From positions 183,460,001 to 183,524,000 of the forward strand of contig CM076190.1 of NCBI GenBank assembly GCA_038277395.1: 64,000 bases of DNA, read 5' to 3'. This DNA is from Dryocosmus kuriphilus (Eukaryota; Arthropoda; Insecta; Hymenoptera; Cynipidae). Position numbers and translations under genes: made by a program. The notes beneath the pieces were generated by a model, which worked only from the letters and a program-made list of their open reading frames with translations, did no database searches and was not told the origin of the DNA. Each line of letters opens with the position of its first letter. Position 1 is the stretch's first letter. This document shows, one piece after another, positions 35,113 to 46,659 of this stretch.

Positions 35113-35408
35113 CGCTTGTTCTTTACCTTCCCCAGTTCCACACGTGACATGCTGAATTTAGCCTTTCTGTGTCTATTTCACAACCTTCGTACGCGAAAAA
35201 GAAAGACTTGAAATGGCAGAATAACATTCGATGACATTTCAGGCTATTTCCAAGAAATGAGGCGGTATTTAAAATTTATTAATTGCATACATTTTTGCAC
35301 GTGCAACACGGATCTTGGCCTTTCTTTCGATTTCACAACCTTCGTAAGCGAAAAAGGAAGGCTTAAAATTACAGGCAAACATTGTGGGACATCAATCCTT
35401 AGCCTTTA

Positions 35409-35614
35409 TTTTAAAAATTGAAAATGTCACACATTGGGAGGGGGCAGGAGTGAAAGAACTTCTTAATTCTATTTTTAGGTTTTAGTGTATAGCATCGATG
35501 ATGGAAAATTTACAAGACATGTTCGAAAAATGTCACATTGGACAGTGAGCCGGAATTATGGAGGGAAGGAAGCAGGGTTTTGGAAATAGTAGGTTTTGCA
35601 TTGTCTATTTAATA
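35409..35614. repeat. Repeat flank shared with 39260-39530
   Basis: TTTATTTTAAAAATTGAAAA and AGCATCGATGATGGAAAATT recur in the same orientation at 39265 and 39430. The copy pair lies outside the transposon at 35615-39131. Confidence 0.6.
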
Positions 35615-36507
35615 ACACAGGCCGAAAAAATTTTAAAAAGGAAAAAACCCAAAAACGTGACTAGGTGTTTCCGAAGGGTTTTGATGCGCTGAATCCGAAT
35701 CTGGCGGCAGAATTCATCCATCACCTAAGGTTCACGAGATATTCTAACCTAAAGTTGCGAAAAACACTGTTTTTGGCGAACTTTGAGGTTACGTGACATT
35801 TCGAATAAATTTTTTTTCTACAAACTGGTATCGCTATCGTAAAGCTAAACTCTTACTCTTCAAAACGCTTTTTTGAAACCTGGAAAATCTTTTTTTTTTC
35901 ATTAAGATATCGTTGCTTGAAGTTTAGTATTCTGGCGCTGTCACTAGTGAGTTGAAACAACAGGAATTCTTTCTTAACGCTTTTCCACGCTAAAGAAACT
36001 GAGCCTGGATCCATATCAACTGTATACTTCACGTAAGTAGTCCAATGCATCGCTGGATTTGAATTTGCCATCAATTTTGCGAAATTCATTTGTTTAAGCA
36101 ATTTGTTTAAACAATTTTTTTTCAAAACTGAGTTATTTCGACAATTAAATTTCAAAATTAGACTTTAGTGGAGAAAATGAATCTGGAATAGTAAATTTAA
36201 TTCGAAACCCAAGTACTCTGTAACCCCATAACCTCAAACGCAATACCATCAAACCTACGACAGTTAGGGTTAAAACAAAAGAAAGGTAAAACAAAAGAAA
36301 GCGGAAAACCGTGTTTCTTGTATTTTTACGTTAAGATCACTGAAAAACTTGTTTTGATAGAGTACTTCTGAGCCCAGGTTTAGTTTCTACGCCAAAAATA
36401 TTTTTGGGAATCATCCTCAGCTATTCCATATCAAAACCATACACACCTGTCTAATATTCGTGTTAGAGATCGTGCTGGAGCGGCGGGCTAACGGGTAAAC
36501 ATCTACA

Positions 36508-38177
36508 ATGGCGAGAGTTCCTTGCATAGATAAAGTCAATTGTTTTTGTTACATTTGCGGTAGGTTTGATGCGTCCCGGTATCTTAGAGATATTAATGAA
36601 ACCATTAAAGGTTGGATTGAGAAGTGCTACCAGACGTCCTTACAAAACAGAGACAAATCTTGGGTTCCAAATTCTATTTGTGAGGACTGTCGACGAACAT
36701 TGAAAAATTGGGATACCATAAAAAAAGAAGTTGTCATTCACCCGGCGATTTGGCGTGAGCCTCAAGATCACTTTGAAGACTGTTATTTATGTAAGTGTAA
36801 TATTACTGGTTATAACAATAATAATAGAGGTTCACTTCTTTATCCTATAGTAGCTAGTGTAACACCGGCCGAATATGGCACACTGGTGAGAAACGAAAAT
36901 GCGGTCAATCACTCTGAAGTTCCGCAAAACATTGAAAGCAGTGATAGTAGTGACTACGAATCCTCATCTGATACCAGTAAACCTCAACTATTCAACCAAA
37001 ACGATTTAGATGATCTGATTCGCGATTTGAATCTACCTAAAGATTCAGCAGAGCTGTTGGCTTCAATATTGAAAGAGAGGGGGCTACTACTGCCTGAAAC
37101 AAAAATCTCTGTATATAGGAAGAGAGACGAGCAGTTTCGACAGTATTTCACTACTGAAAACCAACTGGTTTACTGCAACGATATTGAAAATCTTATTCGA
37201 TTATATGGTATTGTGGAAGATTATCATGCTGAAAACTGGAGGCTATTCATAGATTCATCAAAAGAAAGTCTCAAGGCAGTTCTCCTCCATAATGGAAACA
37301 AGTATGCGGCAATCCCCGTCGGGCATTCTACTATTTTGAAAGAGTCATACAATAGTTTTCAGTTTCTTCTTGAAAGACTGAATTACGAGAATCACAAATG
37401 GTTAATTTGCGGTGATTTGAAAATGATCAATATTCTATTAGGCTTACAATCTGGGTATACAAAGTATCCCTGCTTCCTTTGTCTCTGGGATAGTCGTGCC
37501 AAAGATGAACATTGGGCAAGAAAACAATGGCCAAAAAGAAATGAATGGGTAATTGGATCTTATAACGTCAAGAATGAAAGTCTTGTTGATAGAAGTAAAG
37601 TTTTGTTACCACCACTACATATCAAACTTGGCTTGATGAAACAGTTTACGAAAAAATTGGATACAGAGGGGGAATGTTACAAGTACTTGCAATCAAAATT
37701 TCCTAATATGACTGATGCTAAACTTAGCGAAGGTATATTCGTAGGACCTGATATTCGTAAACTGATGAACGATAGTGATTTTGAATCATCTATGACTATG
37801 CTCGAGAAAAACGCTTGGAACAGTTTCAAAAATGTTGTTACAAAGTTTTTAGGAAACTATCGATGTCCAAGTATAAAACAATAGTATAGACTATGCTGCA
37901 ACATTTCAGGGAATTGGGTTGTTCAGTGAGTTTAAAGGTGCACTTCATGAATTCTCATTTGGATTATTTTCCTGAAAATGTTGGAGCATTTAGTGAGGAA
38001 ATGGGTGAACGTTTTCACCAAGATTTCAAAAAGAAAGAGCGTCATTACCAGGGCAGATGGGATGAGACAATGATGGGTGACTACTGCTGGTCACTTCACA
38101 GACATGACCAAACGACTTCTCACAAACGGAGGTCATTCAATCCGTCATTTAAAGAAAAGAGAAGACGTTATCATTAA
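36508..38177 (+). pseudogene. Transposase-like protein of an arthropod TE family (Cc8L18.2-like), two lesions
   Basis: 458 codons open from ATG 36508, then a frame change and one TAG near 37865-37890, then 94 codons open to 38177. The N-terminus is cysteine-rich (CFCYICGRF, SICEDCRRTL, CYLCKC), probably a zinc-binding head. An acidic Ser-rich spacer follows (SSDSSDYESSSD, residues ~150-160). The core has WRLFIDSSKESLKAVLLHNG, WLICGDLKMINILLGLQSGY and YPCFLCLWDSRAKDEHWA. The C-terminal part has FMNSHLDYFPENVGAFSEEM and GERFHQDFKKKERHYQGRW. From memory, this family is common in arthropod genomes under uninformative names. The conserved Asp residues (LFIDSS, ICGDLK) and Glu (MGERFHQD) could form a DDE-type site, which is inference. 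Position between long inverted ends supports a transposase. Confidence 0.7.
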
Positions 38178-38296
38178 AAAACGGAGTGTTGTCTAAAAAG
38201 TAGAAAGAAACATGCAAATTTTTAATGCAATACTTTGAATGCAATAGTTTGAATATAGGTAAAATAGTGTAACCATTCTAGGAAGCATATTTGACC

Positions 38297-38394
38297 TCAC
38301 GGAAATCAAGCACCTCGACGTGAGAGGCAAGGCGACTCACGGAAATCAAGCACCCCGACGTGAGAGGCAAGGGGACTCACGGGAATCAAGCACC
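38297..38394 (+). repeat. 40-bp minisatellite, ~2.5 copies
   Basis: Unit CTCACGGAAATCAAGCACC.. with CGACGTGAGAGGCAAGG, at 38297, 38336 and 38375. It lies within the transposon, downstream of the transposase-like gene. Confidence 0.8.
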
Positions 38395-39131
38395 CCAAAG
38401 GGATCAAATTTTCGCCACATCCACGTTGTTGATCCTGGGTCATGCTAAGAGCGACAGCTGAAACATTTCTTGCGAATAACATTCGTGATAGACATGGATA
38501 TTTTTCTGCATCCAACGCATATAAAAAACGTGAGGATATCATTTTCGGGCTATAAAATAGAAGAAGCCATGAATTTCACCTTGAAATGCAATTTTGAAGG
38601 TCAAGGATGTCTCCTGGACATTTTGCATTATTTTTTTCGTATTCAGTGCATCCAATTACGTAGGAAAGCACTCCTAACTCGCCAAACCAAATTTTTTACA
38701 TTGGACTTTACGTTGCGGACGGGAGTAGTCGAAATTTCGACTACCAATTTTTTCAGGCTCTCGACGTGAAAAGCGTTAAGAAAGAATTCCTGTTGTTTCA
38801 ACTCACTAGTGACAGCGCCAGAATACTAAACTTCAAGCAACGATATCTTAATGAAAAAAAAAGATTTTCCAGGTTTCAAAAAAGCGTTTTGAAGAGTAAG
38901 AGTTTAGCTTTACGATGGCGTTACCAGTTTTTGTAAAAAAAAAATTTATTCGAAATGTGACGTAACCTCAAATTTAGCCAAAAACAGTGTTTTTTTCGCA
39001 CATTTAGGTTAGGATATCCCGTGAACCTTAGGTGATGGATGAATTCTGCCGCCAGATTCGGATTCAGTGCATCAAAAACCTTCGGAAACACATACCCACG
39101 TTTCTGGGTTTTTTTGGCTGTCGGCCTGTGT

Positions 39132-39700
39132 AATTATAAATAGCTATGTTGCTGCACGTGTAATTCTGATCTTAGCCTTTCTTTTTTTGATTTCGCAACC
39201 TTCGTAAGCGAAAAGGAAAGGCGTAAAGTTGCAGAAAAACATTGCGTCGCCTTAACCCTGAAGTCTTATTTTAAACATTGAAAATTTTATATTGGAGGAA
39301 GGGGAAGCGAAAGAATAAGGGTGAGAGGGTAACGTTTCCTTATATTGGGAAGAAGGCGAAAAGAAAGATTGAAAGAGGATATGAAAGTTTCTGAATTGGT
39401 TTGGAGTTTTTTTATCCGTTCGTTATAATGTATAGCAGCGATGATGGAAAATTTACCAGATGTGTTTGAAAAATGTAATATTGGGAAAGTGGGCGGGAAG
39501 TAAGGAGAGATAAAGGCAGGTGCGAATTTTTTTGAAAAGAGGGTTACAAAATTCTTAATTGCTTGAAAAGAGAGTTCGAAAAGTGAGTTGTAAGTAAAAG
39601 AGAAAGGCTCAGAATGCAAAAGAACATTTTGGGGCATCCATCCTTAGCCTTTATTTTGAATATTGAGATGTTTAATTGGGTGCTGTGGGTGGGTTTTTAT
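39132..39700. repeat. Degraded copy of foldback-flank repeat
   Basis: 39170-39300 matches 35320-35420 (CTTTCTTT..GATTTCGCAACCTTCGTAAG), and 39625-39665 again carries CATCCTTAGCCTTTATTTTG. No protein. Confidence 0.6.
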
Positions 39701-40102
39701 TTCACTTCTTTACTCACCGAAGATCATTAATTATCTCTGCAGACAAGCAAACAATCGACAATTGAAACTAATCATCATTTTGCATTGTAGTGTAATTTGT
39801 TTAATGGAAAAAGAATCCATTGGGAATTGATCACTCTGAACATCGACGATGTTATTTTGGAATGTTACTGATTTTACTCTCATTTCAAATATTGCTTTCT
39901 TACAAATTCTGTTATCTTTTATTTTCAGATAAGCAAAGTTTTTCCAAACTAAATGATCGTAGTGTTTTTTTGTTGCTATATAAACAGAATTCTTAGGTTT
40001 TTTCCGTGACTATAAAATATTGCAATTACAGCTGTTGTCATTTGTTAATCAAATATGACTGAATGCTTGTCTGTACTTTATAGAATGAGAATATATATAA
40101 TA
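39701..40102. other. AT-rich gap
   Basis: Nothing recognised. Confidence 0.5.
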
Positions 40103-41138
40103 GAGTGTGCCAAAAAAAATCGATAATTTTTTTTTCTGACTTTCCCCCCAAGATATCGTAAAATATGTCCAAAAAAAAATTCTCTCACAAGCAGAGCCCA
40201 CAATTTCAATTTTAAGAGGTCCATCATCGAATTTAAAGTTTTCCCATTGAAATAACATAGAAAAGAGTATTTTTTACATTATTTAATTCCACAAGCTATG
40301 AAAATTTTTTTGTTCATAAAATAAATAAATAAACCTTATTCAGCATTAAATTTTTGACAAAAAGTTCCATTGAGTGAAATTTATATCATCAATATTTGAC
40401 TTTCTGTAGAACCTTAAAATTTCAATTTTTGAAAATTTTGTGTTTTCTTACATTTTTAAGCTAAACCTTCGGAGGTAGGACAAAAAGTTAAATTGCAATT
40501 TTATAGTCTATTTGACGCAATATAAAAATGTCTGCGAGAAATTTTTCATATTATTAATATTTAAGAAGTTACAGACCCACAAATTCTTATTTTTTTAATT
40601 TTGAACGTACGAAGTATATATATTCTCAGAGGGAAAATGCTAATTTCGGCCTAATTTTGGATCTATAACTTCTTATATATTAATAATACGAAAAATTTCT
40701 CGGAGACTTGTTTGTAGTGCGTCAGATGTACTACAAAATTGCGATTTAACTTCTTGTCCGATCTCCTATAGTTTACCATAAAAATGTAAAAAAAAAACAC
40801 AAATTTTTCAAAAATTGTAGCTTTAAGGCTCTACAGAAAGTCAAATATTGATAATAGAAATTTCACTCGATGGGATTTTTTGTCAAACATTTAATGCTCA
40901 ATAAGGTTTATTTATTTACTTTATGAAAAAATATTTTTTTTCATAGCTTGCGGAATTAAATAATGTAAAAAACCTCTTTTCTATGTTATTTCAATGGGAA
41001 AACTTTAAATTCGATGATGGACCTCTTAAAATTGAAATTACTGGCTCCGCCTGTGCGAGAATTTTTGTTTGGACGCATTCTACGATATTTTGGGGGGAGA
41101 GTTAGAAAAAAAAATTATCGATTTTTTTTTGGCACACC

Positions 41139-41139
<1 letters not shown>
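40103..41139. mobile_element. 1.04-kb palindromic (foldback) element, TA-flanked
   Basis: The whole element folds on itself around about 40625: outer GAGTGTGCCAAAAAA / TTTTTTGGCACACCC, then matching inner stretches such as AACTTTAAATTCGATGATGG and AAATAATGTAAAAAA. TA lies on each side (40101-40102, 41140-41141), as in Tc1/mariner-type MITEs. No coding sequence. Confidence 0.85.

Positions 41140-41141
<2 letters not shown>

Positions 41142-41183
<42 letters not shown>
41142..41183. repeat. (TA)n microsatellite
   Basis: About 20 TA units directly beside the palindromic element, which probably inserted into it. Confidence 0.9.
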
Positions 41184-41187
<4 letters not shown>

Positions 41188-42206
41188 TATCCCTCCTCCA
41201 CCCTCAAACATCCATCCGCATCAAATGACCAACCATATGAATTAAATCAGCAGTCAGTTTTGACGTTGAGATACATTGCTGAGTTTAATATACGATTCTT
41301 TGTGAAAATTCACGATTTCAGAGTTTTTTGTCGTTCCCCTACAAAGTCATATATCGTTTCATCACTTTTTTCCTACATGTGACTTTGAAAGTCACTTGAC
41401 AAACTCGCCTGTCATGCAAGTTTCATGGCATTGCAGATTGTTTTTTTGAGATATCGAAATTCGAAACAACACCGTAGGCGCTTTGAATTTCAATTTCTCA
41501 AATTCTAATATTCTGGAAAAATTTCTTTGCAAATTTATAGTTTTCATCGATAAAAATCATAATTTTCTACTCAGTCGAGTTTAGATGTGTAAATTTGGCC
41601 ACGAAATTAAATTTTGGAATTTCTTTTTTTTTCAAATCAACCTTTACAAATTTTTGCGAAATCTGGAATTATAAAGAAAATTAAGTGTCGATTTGAAATT
41701 CCTTACCATTGAAAGTATAGACTCACAAAAACATTGAACTATAATACATAAAATTTGAGATGTCCAAATTCGGAGAGACACTGAAGACGCTTTGAATTAT
41801 GATTTCTCAAATTCTGATATTCTGACAAAATGTCTCTGTAAATTTATAATTTTAATCAATAGAAATCATAATTTCGTAATTAATCGAGTTCAGACGTGCA
41901 ATTTTGGCCGCAAAATAAATTTATGAAATTTTTTTTTTTTTGTTTTCAAATCAACTTATTTGAGTTGTTTGCGAAATTTGCCAATCGAAACAAAATTAAT
42001 CATTCAATAAGGACTTCTTGTTATTAAATCTATTAATCCACAAAAAAATTTAACTGTAATACATAAAATTTGAGGCATCGAAATTTGAGTTCAGAATTGC
42101 AAATTTGGCTACAAAATCAAATTTTGAAATTTTTTCTTTTTCAAATCCACTTTTGCGAATTTTTTGCAAAATTTGCAAATCGAAACAAAATTAATCATTG
42201 AATAAA
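41184..42206. repeat. AT-rich degenerate direct repeats
   Basis: Units of 340-380 bp recur three times with markers such as GTCGAGTTTAGATGTG / ATCGAGTTCAGACGTG, CAAATCAAC and GAAACAAAATTAATCATT (41580, 41885, 42080). No gene. Confidence 0.55.
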
Positions 42207-42714
42207 CCCTATCGGACCGCGTTAACGCAATGGTTACGCTACAGCGTAACCCTAAAGTAATCATAAAGTAATCTTAAAGTAACCTCGCAATATAATTAAT
42301 AAATGCAACAAAATAAATATTTAAAATATCGTAATTGTAATTCTACGTTAAAATTGACGTTAGAACTTGACGATGTAAATGCAAAAATTTGATTTTTCAG
42401 CGTTAGAAGTTAAAAAACATTTTGAAGCATGTGCCAGGGTTGCGGCAGCCGAGCACAAAATATTGCATGTCAGACTGCCGTATCCCAGGCGCATGCTTAG
42501 AAATGTGTTTAACTTCTACTGATGAAAAACCAAATTTTTGCATTTACATCATCGTTTTATCTGGTTTTATAACGTCAATTTTGACGTAGAATTATAACTA
42601 AAACAATTTAAATATTTCTTTTGTTGTTTTTAGTAATTATATTGCGAGATTACTTTAAGGTTACTTTAGGGTTACGCTGTAGCTTAACCATTGCGTCCAC
42701 GCGGTACGCTAGGG
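42207..42714. mobile_element. 508-bp palindromic element with CCCTA..TAGGG ends
   Basis: Ends CCCTATCGGACCGCGTTAAC (left) and GCGGTACGCTAGGG (right) are inverted, followed by ACGCAATGGTT and GTTACGCTACAGCGTAACCC on both sides. The flanking repeat at 41995 gives an uninterrupted version (CATTCAATAAGGACTTCTTG), so the insertion point is between AATAAA and GAAGATATC. Noncoding. Confidence 0.85.
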
Positions 42715-43609
42715 AAGATATCTTGTTATTAAAACTATTAATCCCCAAAAAAGTTTTACCGTAATATATAAAAATTTAAGATATCGAAAAGATGAAACGT
42801 GTCAACAAACTTACAGGTTATTGATTAACATCGAGCACAATTCATAAGCGCTCAGAAGAAAATTTTGTCGGGCATCAATAATGTCCGATTCAGTAATATT
42901 TATTTTAATTCGATGGTTTCAATGCTCTACACATTCGCACTTTACTTGCGTATGAGTGATCGTTCAAATTGATATCCACATGATCTTTATGTGCGAATGA
43001 GGAAGGTTAAACTATTGCGGTGTATAGATTCTCAGCCGCTAATTAAACATTGAATATTTTTAATTCGCAGAGCGAGTAATAATTGTCCGACATGTTTGAG
43101 AAACATTTTTCGCAGGAAAAATACAATCATGCATATAGTCATAGGAAGTAGGAACCTATATTATCGCCTTTTTGACATTCGCGTCAAACGCCCAGCAGAG
43201 GCGCTCATGCGAGTGTGAGTTGCACAGAACTCTTTAACACTTTTTACTGCATTTTCTCGAAGAAAACTAAATGAGAAATTTGATATTTAATTGTTAAAAT
43301 GAGTATTGGGATGGTTATTTGGGATCAATCGGAGTGAAAAAATCGAGGTAACTCTATCGTACAGAAAAACTGGGCGAATTCTGTTAATTATAGAAGTTAT
43401 GATGAAAATAAAAAAATTTCAGTACCAAAAAAACGCTCGAGTTGGGGTATAGACATCCGGTCAGCTGTCAGGCTTTTTTTCCTTAGCCTTATCGACCCGA
43501 CCGGGTCTCTTGATACATAGTTTATAATTAATTTTCGCTTTAATTTCAAGATGTATACAAAAAGGGCGTCTCCCGTTAATTCGATTAAATAAATAAAAAT
43601 ATTTCAAAC
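42715..43609. other. Intergenic, nothing recognised
   Basis: AT-rich, no ORF or repeat ends of note. Confidence 0.5.
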
Positions 43610-46430
43610 ATCTTCAAAAGTTTGCAAAGATATCAAAGACTTCAAAAGATTGCACAAAGATTTCAAGCAGATTAAAAAAATTTTACAAAGATTTCAAATA
43701 TGTTCAAAAGATTTTAAACATTTCACAAAGATTTCGTAAATATTTCAAACAATTTTAAAAGATTCAAAGGATTTTCAAAGATTTCACGAAGACTTCAAAC
43801 TGATAAAAGAATTTTCACAACGCTTTTGAATAGATTTCGAGAAGATTTCAAAGATTGCACAATATTTCAAACAATTTCAAAAGATTGCAAAGATATCAAA
43901 TATGCTCAAAAGATTTTAAGGATTTCACGAAGATTTCGCAAATATTTTAAAACATTTCATACCATTTTAAAAGATTTCAAGGATTTAAAAAGATTGCACA
44001 AAAATCTGAAAACATTTCAAATATTTCAAAAGATTTTAGAAAGACTTCACACAAATTTGAATGATTTTAAAACATTAAAAAGATTTGAAACAAATTAAAA
44101 AGATTTCGGAATGATTTTAAAAATTTCAAAAAGATTTCAAACAAATTTCGAAACGATTTCAAAATATTTCAAAAATTTCAAAATATTTCAAACAATTTCA
44201 AAAGTTTGCAAAGATATTAAAGATTTCAAAAGATTTTAAACATTTCACAAAGATTTCCCACATATTTCAAACAATTTTAAAAGATTTAAAGGATTTTCAA
44301 ATATTTCAACAGATTTCACAAAGATTTCAAACTGATCAAAAAAATTCCACAACGATTTTGAATAGATTTCGAAATTATTCAAAATATTTCGAGGATTGAA
44401 CAATATTTCAAACAACTTCAAAAGATTGCAAAGATGTCACATATGTTCAAAAGATTTTAAAGATATCACGAAGATTTCGCAAATATTTTAAAACATTTCA
44501 TACCATTTTAAAAGATTTCAAGGATTTAAAGATTTCACAAAAATTTGAGAAAATATTTCAAATATTTCAAAAGATTTTAGAAAGACTTCACAAAAATCTG
44601 AATGATTTTAAAACATTTAAAACATTTCAAACGAAACGAGATTTCACACTGATTTAAAAATTTCAAAAATATTTCAAACAAATTTCGAAAAGGTTTCAAA
44701 ATATTTCAAAAATTTCAAAATATTTCAAACAATTTCAAAAGTTTGCAAAGATATTAAAGATTTCAAAACATTTTAAATATTTCACAAAGAGTTCCCAAAT
44801 ATTTCAAACAATTTTAAAAGATTTAAAGGATTTTCAAAGATTTCAACAGATTTCACAAAGATTTCAAACTGATCAAAAAAATTTCACAACGATTTTGAAT
44901 AGATTTCGAAATTATTCAAAATATTTCGAAGATTGAACAATATATTTCAAACAACTTCAAAAGATGGCAAATATATCACATATGTTCAAAAGATTTTAAA
45001 GATATCACGAAGATTTAGCAAATATGTTAAAACATTTCATACCATTTTAAAAGATTTCAAGGATTTAAAAAGATTTCACAAAAATTTGAGGAAATATTTC
45101 AAATATTTCAAAAGATTTTAGAAAGACTTCACAAAAATATGAATGATTTTAGAACATTTAAAAGATTTCAAACAAAACAAGATTTCACACTGATTTAAAA
45201 TTTTTTTAAATATTTTGAACAAATTTCGAAAAGATTTCAAAATATTTCAAATAATTTCAAAAGTTTGCAAAAATATCAAAGATTTCAAAAAGAATAAAAA
45301 AATTTCACAAAGATTTCAAATATGTTCTAAAAATTTCGCAAATATTTCAAAATATTTCAAATAACTTGAGTTATTTGTGGCCCTTACGGCATTGCTTCTA
45401 TTTCTAATTATTAAATCTCACAGGGGAATATCAGAAATAGAATCAATGCCGTAAAGGTCACAAATAACTCAAGTATATATACTAAAACGGCACAAAAATA
45501 AAAATTCAGTCTATTTCAAATAACTTCAAAAGATTCGAAGGATTTCAAAAGATTTTACAAAGATTTCACAAAAGTTGCAAACAGATTAAAAAGCTTCCGA
45601 AAAGATTAAAAAATATTTCACAGATTTCAAAATATTTCAAACAATTTCAAAAGTTTGCAAAAATATCAAAGATTTCAAAAAGATTAAAAAATTTTCACAA
45701 AGATTTCAAATATGTTCCAAAAATTTTGCAAATATTTCAAATAATTTCAAAAGATTTCAAGGATTTTAAAAGATTTTACAAAGATTTCACAAAAGTTGCA
45801 AACAGGTTAAAAAGTTTCCGAAAAGATTTAAAAACATTTCAAAGATTTCAAAATATTTCAAACAATTTCAAAAGATTTCACAGATTTCAAACTGATGGAA
45901 AAAATTTCACAAAGATTTTAAACAGATTTCGGAAAGATTTTTAAAAATATTTCAAATAATTTCCAAACATTGTAAAGATATCAAGGATTTCAGAAGATGT
46001 CAAAATATTTCAAATATTTAAAAAGACTTTAGAAAGACTTCAGAAAAATTGGAAGACTTAAAAGTATTTCACAGTTTTAAAAATATTTCAGATTTCAAAC
46101 ACATTAAAAAAAATTTTCAAAGATTTCAAATATGTTCAAAAGATTTTCAAGATTTCCCAAATATTTCAAAATTTTTCAAACAATTCCAAAAGATTTCAAG
46201 TATTTCACAAAGATTTCAAACTGATTAATAAAATTTCACAAATATTTCAAGTAACTTCAAAAGATTTAAAAGAATTTAATTATTTTAAAGAATCCACAAA
46301 GATTTCGCAGATTTCAAAATATTTTATACAATTTCAGGAGATTTCAATGATTTCAAAATATTTCATAAAGATTTCAAGAGATTTCGAAAGATATCACAAA
46401 TATTTCAAAGCTTCTTAGACATTTCTGAGA
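43610..46430. repeat. AAAGATTTCAAA satellite-like field with ~533-bp higher-order repeat
   Basis: Short degenerate units (AAAGATTTCAAA, CACAAAGATTTC) fill the region. A larger period is visible: GAATAGATTTCG with its neighbours occurs near 43825, 44357 and 44893, about 533 bp apart. Accidental Phe/Lys-rich frames (such as KDFKDFKRF) result and are not genes. Confidence 0.85.
45365..45473. mobile_element. 109-bp hairpin MITE inside the satellite
   Basis: CTTGAGTTATTTGTGGCC at the left and its near-exact reverse complement at the right (GGTCACAAATAACTCAAG), with matching inner TACGGCATTG / CAATGCCGTA. Confidence 0.85.
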
Positions 46431-46511
46431 AATGTTTAAATATAAATAAATTTGTGGCTGCATGACGTAATTATGGGTTCAAAATAAAGCTATAAAAAAA
46501 TTACCACCCTT

Positions 46512-46659
46512 CCCAGTGGGCACAAAATTTAGCCCTTAGAACATTCCAAAAAACGTCCAAAGTTAGGCCAGAAAACATTCTAAAAACGTTTAAAGTTTCA
46601 AAAACATTTTAAGGACGTAATTCCTACATCGTATATGTTCTCGTGTTGCGCCCACTGGG
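46512..46659. mobile_element. 148-bp MITE with CCCAGTGGGC ends
   Basis: CCCAGTGGGCACAA at 46512 and TTGCGCCCACTGGG ending 46659. Interior has TTAGAACATTCCAAAAAACG and AACATTTTAAGGACG. Related ends occur at 4675-4880 and perhaps 24711. Confidence 0.8.

Larger units (their letters stand above)
33382..35408. mobile_element. Foldback element with ~520-bp arms containing a minisatellite
   Basis: Left arm 33382-33901 (outer TAAAGGCTAAGGATTGATGT) and right arm 34853-35408 are inverted copies; the outer, middle and inner sequences correspond in order. The middle of each arm is the 18-bp minisatellite (see separate entries). The interior 33902-34852 is AT-rich and contains a small MITE, no gene. Related flank sequence recurs at 39160-39670. 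Confidence 0.85.
35615..39131 (+). mobile_element. DNA transposon with ~385-bp terminal inverted repeats
   Basis: Ends ACACAGGCCGA (35615) and TCGGCCTGTGT (39121-39131). The inverted match extends inward to about 36000 and 38757 (for example CTGGCGGCAGAATTCATCCA on the left, and CACTAGTGAGTTGAAACAAC). It encloses one transposase-like gene. No target duplication can be stated: TAATA lies left and AATTA right. Confidence 0.85.

Noticed and set aside
43826..45944. Phe/Lys-rich open frames in the satellite
   Set aside because: They follow from the AAAGATTTC unit, change frame often and have no start or splice context.
43610..46430. CRISPR-like array
   Set aside because: Repeats are degenerate, contiguous and without constant spacers; the genome is eukaryotic.
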